64,000 nucleotides of DNA from Ga0077536 sp035325705 (GCA_035325705.1 DAOKZI010000024.1:3450-67449), one strand, 5' to 3'. Positions 50,700-60,121 are shown, counted from the stretch's first letter. Numbers and translations: made by a program. The notes: generated by a model from the letters alone, not told the origin.

Positions 50700-52022
50700 A
50701 TGATGAAGCACGAGGGCGCGAAGCTCGTCATCGCCTTGATGCTGTGCGGCGGCATGGCGGCGGCGACGGGCGCGGAAGTCACGCGCGCAGAGGTCGAAGC
50801 GTGGATCGCGGCCGAGCCGGCGGCCTGGCCGGCGGCGGGCACGAGGATCGCGCAGGCCGAGATCGAGTCGCTGCGCGAGCTCATCGCGCCCGGCTATTTC
50901 GACTACGTGAAGGATCCCGGCGTCGACTTCGAGATCGAGGCGACGCTGGAGTACCGGCCGCACCAGGTCTATCTCGACGCGACGGCCCAGCACGGCAATG
51001 CCGCGACGCTGAAGGCGGGCGGCGGCATGGACGGCTATGTCGCCGGCCGCCCCTTCGATCCCGAGCGCTTCGACGACGTCACGCCGGAAGAGGCCGGGAT
51101 GATGATCGCGTGGAACCACGTCCACCGCTGGCAGTACTACGGCTACAAGGTCGACGCGCTGGAGATGATCTACGTGCTCCCGGGCGGCGGCGGCGCCAAG
51201 GTCGAGGGCGTCGTCGGCGGCGGCAGCATCGATCGCACGATGGTGCAGGTCTACCATCGCGTGTACTTGAACCATCTCGCGATGCTGCCGGCCCAGCACT
51301 ACAAGGTGGACGCCGACGGCAGCGACACGCGCTATTTCAAGGAATACCTCTCCTTCGTCGAGCCCTTCGACGTCGCGGGCACGACCTTCGTCGTCGAGCG
51401 CGCGCTGGACCCGAACGAGGAGGACCAGGTCAATTCCTATCTGCCGACGCAGCGTCGCGTGCGGCGCCTGTCGGCGAAGGAGCGCGCCGACAACTTCATG
51501 GGCTCGAACTTCACCCTCGACGATCTCGAGGGCTATTCCGGGCGCGTGATGGACTACGAATGGATCTACCGCGGCCAGAAGCAGATGCTCGTCGTGCTCG
51601 ATTCGCGCGAGAAAGTGCTGCGCTTCGGCGGCCCGCAGAGCAACGTCGCGCTCGACCGCTGGCAGCTACGTCCGACCTACGTCGTCGAGCTGAAGCCGCG
51701 CTGGAGCGGTCATCCGATGAGCGCGAAATTCCTGTTCATCGACGCCCAGACCTGGAATCCGGCGCTCGCGCTGACCATCGATCGCGCCGGCAAGCTGTGG
51801 CGCGTCATCATGCCGCACTATCAGATGCCGGTGCGCGACGAGAGCACGCCCGAGCGATCGATGGAGACTTCGACCCCGCGCTGGCGGGGCAGCTTCGCGC
51901 TCGATCTGAAGTCGAACACGACGACGCTCGCGCGCGCGACCTCCGCCACCGAGTTTCCGACGATGAGCGAGCGGGAGATCGAACGCACTTTCGCGCTGTC
52001 GCGCCTGACGGAAGGCCGCTGA
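50700..52022 (+). CDS. DUF1329 family secreted protein, tandem copy 1
   Basis: A 440-residue protein. The ATG at 50700 (or 50703) follows GGGGGAG; the longer frame from 50643 is less likely. A signal peptide ends near MAAATGAEV. The DUF1329 core is clear: EEDQVNSYLPTQRRVRRLSA, SNFTLDDLEGYSGRVMDYEW and KLWRVIMPHYQMP. It is strongly similar to the next gene, so the pair arose by duplication. No DUF1302 gene lies next to it, unlike the set at the left edge. A lipid- or substrate-carrier role in the envelope is inferred. Confidence 0.78.
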   Translation: MMKHEGAKLVIALMLCGGMAAATGAEVTRAEVEAWIAAEPAAWPAAGTRIAQAEIESLRELIAPGYFDYVKDPGVDFEIEATLEYRPHQVYLDATAQHGNAATLKAGGGMDGYVAGRPFDPERFDDVTPEEAGMMIAWNHVHRWQYYGYKVDALEMIYVLPGGGGAKVEGVVGGGSIDRTMVQVYHRVYLNHLAMLPAQHYKVDADGSDTRYFKEYLSFVEPFDVAGTTFVVERALDPNEEDQVNSYLPTQRRVRRLSAKERADNFMGSNFTLDDLEGYSGRVMDYEWIYRGQKQMLVVLDSREKVLRFGGPQSNVALDRWQLRPTYVVELKPRWSGHPMSAKFLFIDAQTWNPALALTIDRAGKLWRVIMPHYQMPVRDESTPERSMETSTPRWRGSFALDLKSNTTTLARATSATEFPTMSEREIERTFALSRLTEGR

Positions 52023-52075
52023 CAGTCCTTCGTACGCGCGTCGCCGCGCGCGCAGTGTATCCAATGGAGACGGGC

Positions 52076-53407
52076 ATGTTGCTGAAGAATGAAACGCGGG
52101 GAAGAGTCGCGCTGGCTGCGCTGCTCGCGCTGATGTCGATGACGGCGGCGGCCGCCAATCGCGAGGACGTCGTGGCCTGGATCGCGAGCGCACCCGGCGC
52201 GCTGCGGCCGGACGCGGGGCGCATCCTGACCGAGGCCGACATGGCCGTGATCAAAGCCTATCTGCCGCCGGGCTACGCCGAAGAGTTCGACTGGCCGGGT
52301 CTCAGGATGGAGATCCAGGCGACGGAGTCCTATCCCGGGCATCAGACTTATCAGGACGCGACGGCGAAGTTCGCGGGCCAGGCGACGCTCGCCGCCGACG
52401 GTGCGATCGAAAACTACACCGCGGGCCGCCCGTTCTCCGACGCGCAGATCGAGCAGGCGACGCCCGCCGAGGCGGGCCTGATGGTCGGCTGGGATCGCAC
52501 TTATCGCTGGCAATACTACGGCTACTTCGCGCCCGAGGTCGCGATGTACTACGTGCGCGGCACGGGCGGTACCGGGCCGGGGCTGAAGGCGCTGACCGGC
52601 GGCGGCACGCTGGATCGCTACACGATGCAGAACTACAAGCGCGTGTATCTGAACCATCTCGCGATGCTGCCGGACAAGGGCTATCGCAGCGGCGCGGACG
52701 ACGCGGACGAGCGCTTCTACAAGGATCACGTCGAGTTCCTCGAGCCCTTCGACGTCAAGGGCACGATGTTCGTGATGGAGCGGCCGCTGGACGCGCACGA
52801 GGAGGATCAGGTCAATTCCTACCTGCCGACGCAGCGTCGCGTGCGCCGGCTGTCCGCGCAGGAGCGCGCCGACGTCTACATGGGCACGGACATGACCCTC
52901 GACGACTTCGAGGCCTTTTCCGGCCGCGTGCTCGACTTCGAGTGGACCTATCTCGGCAAGCGCGAAGTGCTGACGGTCGCGAGCGGGCGCTCGCCGAACG
53001 CGGTCTACTTCGGCCCCGGCAGCCGCGTGCCCGACGATCGCTGGCAAGTGCGCAACTGCTACGCGGTGGAGCTGAAGCCGCGCTTCAAGGGCCATCCGTA
53101 TTCGAGCAAGATCATCTTCTTCGATGTCGAGACCCTGAATTCGCCGGTCGCCATCGCCTTCAATCGCGACGGCCAGGTGTGGCGCATCTTCAGCGCGCTC
53201 TACTACAAGCCGCCGCAGGCGCCCGACGGCGTCGCGGCGCTGGAGACCTCAGTGCAGCGCTGGATGGGGACCATCGCGACCGACGTGCTGAAGAACACCT
53301 CCACGGTCTCGGTCAGCCTCGCCGAAGGAGGCTCCTACACGCCGACGCTGACGGATCGCCAGATCGAGAAGCAGTTCAACGTCTCGGCGCTGGGCGAAGG
53401 GCGTTAG
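52076..53407 (+). CDS. DUF1329 family secreted protein, tandem copy 2
   Basis: A 443-residue protein. The ATG at 52076 has GGAGA five bases upstream; the in-frame ATG at 52064 is an alternative. A signal peptide (LAALLALMSMTAAAA) is followed by the same blocks as copy 1: VYLNHLAMLP, EEDQVNSYLPTQRRVRRLSA, TDMTLDDFEAFSGRVLDFEW. It lies 53 bases after copy 1 and 69 bases before an LLM oxidoreductase, so the four genes from 49521 to 54397 are probably one unit. Confidence 0.78.
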   Translation: MLLKNETRGRVALAALLALMSMTAAAANREDVVAWIASAPGALRPDAGRILTEADMAVIKAYLPPGYAEEFDWPGLRMEIQATESYPGHQTYQDATAKFAGQATLAADGAIENYTAGRPFSDAQIEQATPAEAGLMVGWDRTYRWQYYGYFAPEVAMYYVRGTGGTGPGLKALTGGGTLDRYTMQNYKRVYLNHLAMLPDKGYRSGADDADERFYKDHVEFLEPFDVKGTMFVMERPLDAHEEDQVNSYLPTQRRVRRLSAQERADVYMGTDMTLDDFEAFSGRVLDFEWTYLGKREVLTVASGRSPNAVYFGPGSRVPDDRWQVRNCYAVELKPRFKGHPYSSKIIFFDVETLNSPVAIAFNRDGQVWRIFSALYYKPPQAPDGVAALETSVQRWMGTIATDVLKNTSTVSVSLAEGGSYTPTLTDRQIEKQFNVSALGEGR

Positions 53408-53476
53408 ACCGCCGTTTCGGCTAAGAGAGGGCAGCGGCTTTCACCCCGGACGTCAAGAGCAACGGAGTCACACGAG

Positions 53477-54397
53477 ATGCGCAAACTGGGCCTCCTGCAA
53501 TTCACCGAAGGCGTCGACGGCGCCACGCTCACCGCGAACGCCCGCCGCCTCGAAAGCCTGGGCTACGACACGCTGTGGATCCCCGAGGTGTTCGGGCGCG
53601 AGCCCGTCGCGACCTGTGCCTGGCTGCTCGCGAAGACCGAGCGCATGCGCATCGGCACGGGCATCCTCAACGTCTATGCCCGCGACGCGCACGCCGCGGC
53701 GCAGACCGCCAATACGCTCGCCGAGATCGCGGACGGACGCTTCACGCTGGGCCTCGGCGTGTCGCATCCGGTGCTGGTCGAGCCGCGCGGCCATCGCTTC
53801 GAGCCGCCGGCGCGTAAGATGCGCCGCTATCTCGAGGCGCTGCGCGCGGTGAAGGTCGACGGCGTGCCGGCCGCGCGCCCCGCGCCCGTCATCGTCGCCG
53901 GTCACGGGCCGCAGTTGACGAAGGTTGCGGCCGAGCTCGCCGACGGGCTCTTCCTGTACCTGCAGCCGGTGGAGAAAGTGGCACAGGCGCGGCAGATGCT
54001 CGGGCCGGACAAGGAGCTGCATGCGGTGGTACGCACGGTGCTGTGCCCGGATCCGCAGCGCGCCCGTCGCATCGCGCGCGCCGCGCTCGGTTTTTACGTG
54101 CAGCTACCGGCCTATCACCGCGCATGGCAGGCGGCCGGCTTCACGGAGGCCGACTATGCGAACGGCGGCAGCGACCGGCTGCTCGACACCATCGCGCCTT
54201 CCGGCGACGCCGACGCGCTGCACGCGGTGGTCGAGCGCTACTTCGCGGCCGGCGCCTCGCACGTGAGCCTCTATCCCATCCATCCCGACGACGACTACGA
54301 CCCCGGCCGCGCCGGCGGTCTGCTGTGGGACTGGACGACGCTGGAAGCGCTGGCGCCCGCGACGCGCCCGGCGTCCCGTAACCCGGGTGCAGCGTAG
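53477..54397 (+). CDS. Luciferase-like (LLM class) oxidoreductase, probably F420-dependent type
   Basis: A 306-residue protein starting MRKLGLLQFTEGVDGATL. Features are ARRLESLGYDTLWIPEVFGREPVA, IGTGILNVYARDAHAAAQTANTLAEIADGRFTLGLGVSHP (in part) and PVIVAGHGPQLTKVAAELADGL. This short form is frequent among F420-dependent LLM enzymes. The last codons and the TAG stop lie inside a family A repeat (the residues ASRNPGAA are repeat-encoded), so the original C-terminus may have been changed. Confidence 0.8.
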   Translation: MRKLGLLQFTEGVDGATLTANARRLESLGYDTLWIPEVFGREPVATCAWLLAKTERMRIGTGILNVYARDAHAAAQTANTLAEIADGRFTLGLGVSHPVLVEPRGHRFEPPARKMRRYLEALRAVKVDGVPAARPAPVIVAGHGPQLTKVAAELADGLFLYLQPVEKVAQARQMLGPDKELHAVVRTVLCPDPQRARRIARAALGFYVQLPAYHRAWQAAGFTEADYANGGSDRLLDTIAPSGDADALHAVVERYFAAGASHVSLYPIHPDDDYDPGRAGGLLWDWTTLEALAPATRPASRNPGAA

Positions 54398-54466
54398 CGC
54401 AACCAGGATCGTCGACGGACCGAAACGCCGGATCCCGGGTGACGCGCTGCGCGCTCCACCCGGGCA
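54377..54466. repeat. Family A element, short 90-bp form, overlapping the end of the LLM gene
   Basis: GTAACCCGGGTGCAGCGTAG at the left and CGCTCCACCCGGGCAAC at the right are near-inverted ends. The interior of the long form is missing. The left end supplies the final codons and stop of the LLM gene. Confidence 0.65.
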
Positions 54467-54482
54467 ACACCCTTTCATTCTC

Positions 54483-54581
54483 GTAGCCCGGATGAGCGCA
54501 GCGAATCCGGGGTTCGGCAGTTATCGAACGCGAGCGCGCGAACCGGCGCCGATCCCGGATTCGCGTTGCTCATGCGGGCTA
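54483..54581. repeat. Family A element, 99-bp form
   Basis: GTAGCCCGGATGAGCGCAGC at the left and GATTCGCGTTGCTCATGCGG plus GCTAC at the right are inverted. It follows the previous element after 16 bases, lies just before the 3' end of the convergent diguanylate cyclase gene, and may act as a bidirectional stop signal. Confidence 0.65.
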
Positions 54582-54590
54582 CGAAGAGGG

Positions 54591-55547
54591 CTAGAGCACG
54601 ACGCGCGTCGCCGGGCCCTTGTCGGGAACGCCCGGCGCGGCGGCGGGCGAAGTGGTCATGGGCAGCGCAGGCGCCGCGCGCAGGGCGGGCGGCTTCGGCG
54701 GCGGAATGACGCGGTTGCGGCCGCTGTGCTTCGCTTCGTACATCGCGCGATCGGCGCCGCCGATCAACTCATCGACCGTCTCGGGCCCGCCGGGCTCGGC
54801 GCTCATCGCGCCGATGCTGACGGTCACGCGTACCAGCTCGCGCTCGACGCGGATCGGGATCTGCTCGATCGCGATGCGGATGCGCTCGGCCGTATTGACG
54901 GCGCTGTCCAGCCGCGTGCCGGGCAGCACGACGAGGAACTCTTCCCCGCCGTAGCGGCCGACGCTGTCGACCTCGCGCAGCGCGCTGCGCACGATCCCCG
55001 CGACCCGGCGCAGGACCTGATCGCCGGCCAGGTGGCCGAGGCGATCGTTGACCTGCTTGAAGTGGTCGACGTCGATCATCAGCACGGAGAACACCGAGCC
55101 GTAACGCTGGAACTCGGCGTAGCGGCGCGTGAGCTCGGTCATGATGCCGACGCGGTTCAGGATCTGCGTCAGCGGGTCCGATTCCGCGAGATGGCGCAGC
55201 GCCGCCTCGAGCTCGTGCTGGGCGCTCAGATAGTGGTAAGCCATGCCGGCGATGGCCCAGATGACGAACAGCGCGAGCCCGCGATTGATGAAGCCGACGG
55301 CGTCACCGTCGAAAGAGGGATTCAACATCCAGCCGAGAATCAGCAGCACCGTGCTGGTACAGGCGAAGGCGAGCACCATGCGCCGCGCGCGGGCGAGCAG
55401 GCCGAAGAGGACGACGGTGGTGTAGAGCACGCCGACGAGCACGTCCGGGGCGTAGTGGACGTCGAGCGAGAAATAGACGGCGCTGCTGATGATCCCGAGG
55501 ATCACGGCGCAGATCGTCGCAGCGTTGGTCGATAAGCTTCCGAGCAT
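54591..55547 (-). CDS. Membrane-bound diguanylate cyclase (GGDEF domain)
   Basis: A 318-residue protein. Residues 1-105 hold three to four membrane helices (ICAVILGIISSAVYF, LVGVLYTTVVLFGLL, LAFACTSTVLLILGW, LALFVIWAIAGMAYH) with no large sensor domain. A short linker leads to the GGDEF domain with active-site GGEEF at 200-204 and an intact inhibitory I-site RxxD (191-194). It should make c-di-GMP and be product-inhibited. It is convergent with the LLM gene, with family A elements between them. Confidence 0.88.
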   Translation of the reverse strand: MLGSLSTNAATICAVILGIISSAVYFSLDVHYAPDVLVGVLYTTVVLFGLLARARRMVLAFACTSTVLLILGWMLNPSFDGDAVGFINRGLALFVIWAIAGMAYHYLSAQHELEAALRHLAESDPLTQILNRVGIMTELTRRYAEFQRYGSVFSVLMIDVDHFKQVNDRLGHLAGDQVLRRVAGIVRSALREVDSVGRYGGEEFLVVLPGTRLDSAVNTAERIRIAIEQIPIRVERELVRVTVSIGAMSAEPGGPETVDELIGGADRAMYEAKHSGRNRVIPPPKPPALRAAPALPMTTSPAAAPGVPDKGPATRVVL

Positions 55548-55740
55548 CCATTCTCGGCCCGTGTCGACGCGAGCCGCCCCGCCTCATTGCATGCCTGCAA
55601 GTGAAGTGCATCCTGCGCGCCGTTGCGGTCGGCACACATGACCACCGGGTCGTCCTGCGACAATGTTCACACAAACGTTTACATTTGGGCAGCCCACGCG
55701 TCCCGGCGGCCGCGCGGACGCCATCGGAAAGAGGACTTGC

Positions 55741-56262
55741 ATGCCCGAGCCTACGCGCCTCCATGCCTGCCAGGCCGACATCACGACGCTCGCCGTCGAC
55801 GCCATCGTCAATGCCGCGAACGAAGGGCTGCGCGGCGGGGGCGGCGTCGACGGCGCCATCCACCGCGCGGCCGGCCCCGAGCTGCTCGCCGCCTGCCGCC
55901 GCCACGGCGGCTGCCCGACCGGCGAGGCGCGGCTGACGCCGGGCTTCAAGCTGCCGGCACGCTGGGTCATCCACGCCGTGGGGCCGGTGTGGCAGGGCGG
56001 CAGCGCGGACGAGGCCGCGCTGCTCGCGAGCTGCTATCGGCACGCGCTCGCGCTGGCGCGGGAAGTCGGTGCCGCACGGGTGGCTTTCCCGAGCATCAGC
56101 ACGGGCCTCTACGGCTATCCGATCGCGCTGGCGGCGCCGCTCGTGGTCGCCACGGTGCGCGCGAGCTGCGCCGCCTCGGCGGGACTGGAGGAAGTGCTGT
56201 TCTGCTGCTTTTCGGCGGCCGATCTCGCGGTCTATCGCGCAGCGCTGGCCGCGGAGGCTTGA
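55741..56262 (+). CDS. Macro domain protein (ADP-ribose/O-acetyl-ADP-ribose hydrolase-like)
   Basis: A 173-residue single macro domain. Features in order are VDAIVNAANEGLRGGGGVDGAIHRAAG, HAVGPVW and FPSISTGLYGYP, which is the MacroD/YmdB type with conserved Asn and Asp residues that deacylate ADP-ribose. The start at 55741 (MPEPTRLHACQADITT) follows GGAAAGAGG; the frame extends upstream to 55663 without domain sequence. It stands alone between the diguanylate cyclase (divergent) and the convergent ligase gene. Confidence 0.87.
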   Translation: MPEPTRLHACQADITTLAVDAIVNAANEGLRGGGGVDGAIHRAAGPELLAACRRHGGCPTGEARLTPGFKLPARWVIHAVGPVWQGGSADEAALLASCYRHALALAREVGAARVAFPSISTGLYGYPIALAAPLVVATVRASCAASAGLEEVLFCCFSAADLAVYRAALAAEA

Positions 56263-56294
56263 GCCGGCCGCGGCCGGCCCGAGCCTCGGCTTCG

Positions 56295-57944
56295 CTACTT
56301 GCGCAGCTCGCGGCGCATGATCTTGCCGCTCGCGGTCTTCGGCAGGTCCTCGAGGATCTCCACTTCGCGCGGCCGCTTGTAAGCCGCCATGCGGTCCTTG
56401 CAGAACTCGACGATATCCTCGCCGTTCGCCTGCGCGCCGGGCCGCAGACTGACGTAGGCCTTCACGGTCTCGCCGCGATAGGCGTCGACGGCACCGACCA
56501 CCGCGCACTCGCGCACCGCCGGGTGCGTATAGAGCACGTCCTCGACCTCGCGCGGCCACACCTTGTAGCCGGAGGCGATGATGAGGTCCTTCTTGCGATC
56601 GACGATGTAGAACCAGCCCTGCTCGTCCATGAAGCCCACGTCGCCGGTGTGGATGCCGCGCGCCTCGAAGGCCTTGGCGGTTTCCTCCGGCTTCTGCCAG
56701 TAGCCCGGCACGATCATCGGACCGCCCGACACCAGCTCGCCGATTGCGCCGGCCGGCAGCTCCTTGCCGTCGTCGTCGCAGATGCGCACGACAGCGCCGC
56801 AGATCGGGACGCCGACCGACAGTGCCCCCGTGCTCGGATCGACCGGCGCGCTGGCGCCCAGCGGCACGGCGTGCGTCGGGCTCGTCGTCTCGGTCATGCC
56901 GTAGATGTTGTGGATGTAGGCGCCGAACATGTTCTGGAAGGCTTCGACCTGCGTCGGCGACACCGGCGCACCGCCGCTGTAGACCTTCTTCAGCGTCGAG
57001 AAGTCGCGCTTGCGCGCCTCCTCGTTGTTCATCAGCGCGATGAACACGGTGATCGAGGCGACGACGAAGGTCACGCCGTGTTTTTCCACCAGCTCGGCCG
57101 TCACCGCCGGGTCGAAGCGGTAATACAGCACGAGCGGGCAGGGCAGCAGCATCGCGGCCGTGATGCAGGCGATGAGGCCCGTGATGTGGAACAGCGGCGC
57201 GACGCCGAGGATGACGTCGTTCGAATCGAGCTTCATCCACTCGCGATAGACCTGCGTGTTGTAGACGACGTTGCGATGCAGGTTCATCGCCGCCTTCGGC
57301 GGGCCGGTGGTGCCCGAGGTATAGGTCAGCAGGGCGATGTCGTCCGCGGCCAGCGACTGCGGCGGCGGGCGCTGGCCGCCGAACTCGGCGATCAGGCCCA
57401 TCAGATCCGCGGCGCCCTCGCAGGCGGCGCGTCTGGAGTCCTTGAGCAGCGCGGGCAGGGGGGAGCCGACGAACTCGAGCTCGGAGGTCGTCAGCACGTG
57501 CTCGACCTGCGTGCCGGGCACCGCTTCCTTCGCGACCTCGTGGTACAGGGATTCGAGCGTGATGAGCACGCGCGCGCCGGAGTCGTTCAGGATCAGGGCG
57601 ACTTCCTTGTGCCGCAGCATCGGATTCACCGACACCATGATGCCGCCCAGCTTCCAGGTCGCGAGCATCGCGAACACGAACTGCGGGACGTTCTGCAGGT
57701 AGACGGCGATGCGATCGCCGCGCTTGATGCCGCGCGCGGCGAGGGCCGCGGCGAGGGCATCGCTCAGGCGGTCGACCTCGCCGGTGGTGAAGCTCCGATC
57801 GAAATAGTGGATCAGCGTGCGCTGCGGATCGCGAGCGACCGCGTGGCGGAACATCGACAGTGCGTCGGTGAACTCGGGCTGGAGATCGGCGGGAACGCCC
57901 GGGCTGTACTGGGCGAGCCAGGGTTTCTGATCGTATACGCTCAT
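56295..57944 (-). CDS. AMP-dependent acyl-CoA synthetase/ligase (long-chain type)
   Basis: A 549-residue enzyme starting at 57944 (MSVYDQKPWLAQYSPG); the open frame runs far upstream but that part is shadow. Motifs are the P-loop LTYTSGTTGPPKAAM, YGMTETT, GYWQKPEETAKAF, HTGDVGFMDEQGWFYIVDRKKDLIIASGYKVWP (in part) and the catalytic lysine in PKTASGKIMRREL. It activates a fatty or related carboxylic acid to its CoA ester through an acyl-AMP. It could feed the CoA-ester enzymes on both sides. It is divergent from the GST-like/LLM/crotonase operon. Confidence 0.9.
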   Translation of the reverse strand: MSVYDQKPWLAQYSPGVPADLQPEFTDALSMFRHAVARDPQRTLIHYFDRSFTTGEVDRLSDALAAALAARGIKRGDRIAVYLQNVPQFVFAMLATWKLGGIMVSVNPMLRHKEVALILNDSGARVLITLESLYHEVAKEAVPGTQVEHVLTTSELEFVGSPLPALLKDSRRAACEGAADLMGLIAEFGGQRPPPQSLAADDIALLTYTSGTTGPPKAAMNLHRNVVYNTQVYREWMKLDSNDVILGVAPLFHITGLIACITAAMLLPCPLVLYYRFDPAVTAELVEKHGVTFVVASITVFIALMNNEEARKRDFSTLKKVYSGGAPVSPTQVEAFQNMFGAYIHNIYGMTETTSPTHAVPLGASAPVDPSTGALSVGVPICGAVVRICDDDGKELPAGAIGELVSGGPMIVPGYWQKPEETAKAFEARGIHTGDVGFMDEQGWFYIVDRKKDLIIASGYKVWPREVEDVLYTHPAVRECAVVGAVDAYRGETVKAYVSLRPGAQANGEDIVEFCKDRMAAYKRPREVEILEDLPKTASGKIMRRELRK

Positions 57945-58406
57945 GGAGTCCTCTGAAGGCTTGGGTGCGAGCGGGCGACACATTACACCGATACCGGCCG
58001 GCGAAAAACGGCTGTAGTCGCTGGTTGTGGTGTCGCGCGCCGGAGGCTTACAGGCGGCGCCGCCGCACTCGGCCGGCGGCTTCTTCGAATAGAGCGCAGT
58101 GTGCTCGCAGCGTCCGGGCCGGACGCTCGGCACCGTGCTCGGCCGCACGCGCCGGAGCGCGATGGCCGCGATCCCGGCGCGCATCGAGCGCTCGCCCGCG
58201 GCAAGGCGCGTCGCACGGCCTCGTGCAGCACCGGGTGGCGCGTCCCCGTCGCGGGTCGCTCCGCTCCCGCCTTGGGCGTAGGATACGGATGAGCCTGCGC
58301 AAGCTCTCCGCCCCGCGCGCCGCGGCGGCGACTGCATGCGCGCGAGGCCGCTCCGCGTTCGCGCGGACGAGGGAATACACGCGCCTTCGCGCGCAGGGAG
58401 ACCACG
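57945..58406. other. Gene-free divergent region between the ligase and the GST-like operon
   Basis: These 462 bases hold only arginine-rich frames without recognisable domains, and no family A or B repeat. It must contain the promoters of two divergent units. A ribosome-binding site (AGGGAGA) precedes the ATG at 58407. I see no convincing promoter hexamers, operator or RNA gene. Confidence 0.5.
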
Positions 58407-59180
58407 ATGATCGAATGGCGCTCGTTCGAGGAAGTGAAACGGGGCACGGGCCTGCGTCTGGTGCTGGTGCAGGGCATCGCGAGCCCCTGGGGCGTCGCCG
58501 CCAAGGCGATCTTCGATCACAAGGGCGTGCCGTGGATCGCCGCGCCGTGGCTGGCGGGCGAGGCGAACGAGGACGTCGTCGCCTGGTCCGGCGCCGACAG
58601 CGCCCCGGTCGTGGTGTGGAACGACGAACGGCCCATCGATCGCTGGCTCGACGTCCTGATGCTCGCCGAGCGCATCGCGCCGACGCCGCGGCTGGTGCCC
58701 GAGGGTCCGGCGACGCGCGCGCTGATGGTGGGCCTCACCTGCGAGCTCTGCGGCGAGTTGGGCCTCGGCTGGAATCGCCGGCTGCAGCTCTTCGATGCGA
58801 TCGTCCGCGGCGGCGAGCCGCCCGCCGGCGTGCTGCGCATGGCGGCCAAATACCGCTATTCGGCGGCCGCCGCGGCGCAGGCGACGCGCCGCACGGTCGC
58901 GCAGCTCGAGGCCTTCACGGCGCAGCTCGAGCGGCAGCAGGCCGCGGGCAGCCGCTTCCTCGTCGGCGACGCGCTCAGCGCGCTCGATTTCTACTTCGTT
59001 GCCTTCATGAACCTCGTCGCCCTGCAGCCGGCCGAGGAGTGTCCGATGGATGCGCAGTGGCGCGAGATCTATCGCATCGGCATGGACGATCCGGCGCTCG
59101 CCGCGGCCGTCGACCCCGTGCTCGTCGCGCATCGCGACCGCATCTTCCGCGAGTACTTTCGCAATCCGATGGAGTTCTAG
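58407..59180 (+). CDS. Glutathione S-transferase-like protein
   Basis: A 257-residue protein with a thioredoxin-like N-terminal region (LRLVLVQGIASPWGVAAKAIFDHKGVPW) and ADSAPVVVWNDERPIDRWLDVLMLAERIAP, followed by an all-helical C-terminal domain with GDALSALDFYFVAFMNLV. This is the GST layout, but the usual Ser/Cys/Tyr active-site residue is not clear and the N-terminus is about 20 residues longer than usual. It is one base from the next gene, an LLM oxidoreductase, and so belongs to a three-gene operon. Confidence 0.7.
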   Translation: MIEWRSFEEVKRGTGLRLVLVQGIASPWGVAAKAIFDHKGVPWIAAPWLAGEANEDVVAWSGADSAPVVVWNDERPIDRWLDVLMLAERIAPTPRLVPEGPATRALMVGLTCELCGELGLGWNRRLQLFDAIVRGGEPPAGVLRMAAKYRYSAAAAAQATRRTVAQLEAFTAQLERQQAAGSRFLVGDALSALDFYFVAFMNLVALQPAEECPMDAQWREIYRIGMDDPALAAAVDPVLVAHRDRIFREYFRNPMEF

Positions 59181-59182
59181 TG

Positions 59183-60121
59183 ATGGCCATACGCGCCGGC
59201 TTCGGCATTTCCAATTTCCCCTTCGACCGGCCGCAGAGCTGGTTCGAGTGGGTGCAGCTACTCGAGCGTCATCGCGTCGACTCGGTGTGGCAGACCGATC
59301 GCCTCGTCTCCGTCGATCCCTATCTCGAAGCCGTCAGCGTGATGGCGACGCTCGCCGGCTGCACCGAGCGGATCAAGTTCGGCATGAACGCGATCGTCGC
59401 GCCGCTGCGCGATCCGCTGATCCTCGCCAAGCAGTGCGCGACCATCGACTTCTTGAGCAAGGGGCGCCTGCTGCCGATGTTCGGCGTCGGTTACCCGAAC
59501 GCGATCGAATGGCGCACGACGGGCCGCAGCCCGGCCGATCGCGGCGCGCGCTCGACCGAGATCTTCGAGCTGCTGGCCTTGCTGTGGAGCCAGGAGACGG
59601 TGAGCTACGAAGGCAAGTTCTACCGGTACCGCGACGTCACGATCGCGCCGCGCCCGATCCAGCAGCCGCTGCCGCTGTGGATAGGCGGCAATGCGGAGCC
59701 CGCGCTGAAGCGCACCGCGAAGTGCGGGACGGGCTGGATCGGCGGCATCGCGACGCCGGAGCAGGTCGGGCATGCGGTGCGCACGATCCGCGCCGAAGCG
59801 CAGAAGCTGGGCCGGCGCATCGACGACGATCACTTCGGCACCTCGCTGGCCTTTCGCATCGGCGCGCCGGACGATCCCGTCATCGGCCAGTTCCCGCTGG
59901 TGCGGCGCGCCGGCATCGGCGACGAAATCGATCTGCGGCCGCTGCTCGCGATCGGCTCGGTCGCGGACATCATCGCGCGCATCGAGGCCTACAAGGCGCA
60001 GGGCGCGTCGAAGTTCGTGCTGCTGCCGATCGCGCTGGGCGATCGCGACGTGTTCGATCAGACGCGTCGCGCCTGTGAGGAAATCCTGCCCGCGATCGAG
60101 GATCGGCAGGTGGCGGCATGA
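59183..60121 (+). CDS. Luciferase-like (LLM class) oxidoreductase, probably F420-dependent type
   Basis: A 312-residue protein starting at 59183 (MAIRAGFGISNFPFDRPQS). Features are WFEWVQLLERHRVDSVWQTDRL, IKFGMNAIVAPLRDPLILAKQCATIDFLSKGRLLPMFGVGYP (in part) and PLPLWIGGNAEPALKRTAKCGTGWIGG. The gene begins two bases after the GST-like stop and its own stop overlaps the crotonase start (ATGA), so the three are tightly coupled. The cofactor is FMN or F420; the window encodes F420 synthesis, which favours F420 but does not prove it. Confidence 0.82.
   Translation: MAIRAGFGISNFPFDRPQSWFEWVQLLERHRVDSVWQTDRLVSVDPYLEAVSVMATLAGCTERIKFGMNAIVAPLRDPLILAKQCATIDFLSKGRLLPMFGVGYPNAIEWRTTGRSPADRGARSTEIFELLALLWSQETVSYEGKFYRYRDVTIAPRPIQQPLPLWIGGNAEPALKRTAKCGTGWIGGIATPEQVGHAVRTIRAEAQKLGRRIDDDHFGTSLAFRIGAPDDPVIGQFPLVRRAGIGDEIDLRPLLAIGSVADIIARIEAYKAQGASKFVLLPIALGDRDVFDQTRRACEEILPAIEDRQVAA

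Noticed and set aside
57945..59132. Extension of the acyl-CoA ligase frame far upstream on the minus strand.
   Set aside because: It runs antisense through the GST-like gene, and the ligase family N-terminus begins at 57944.
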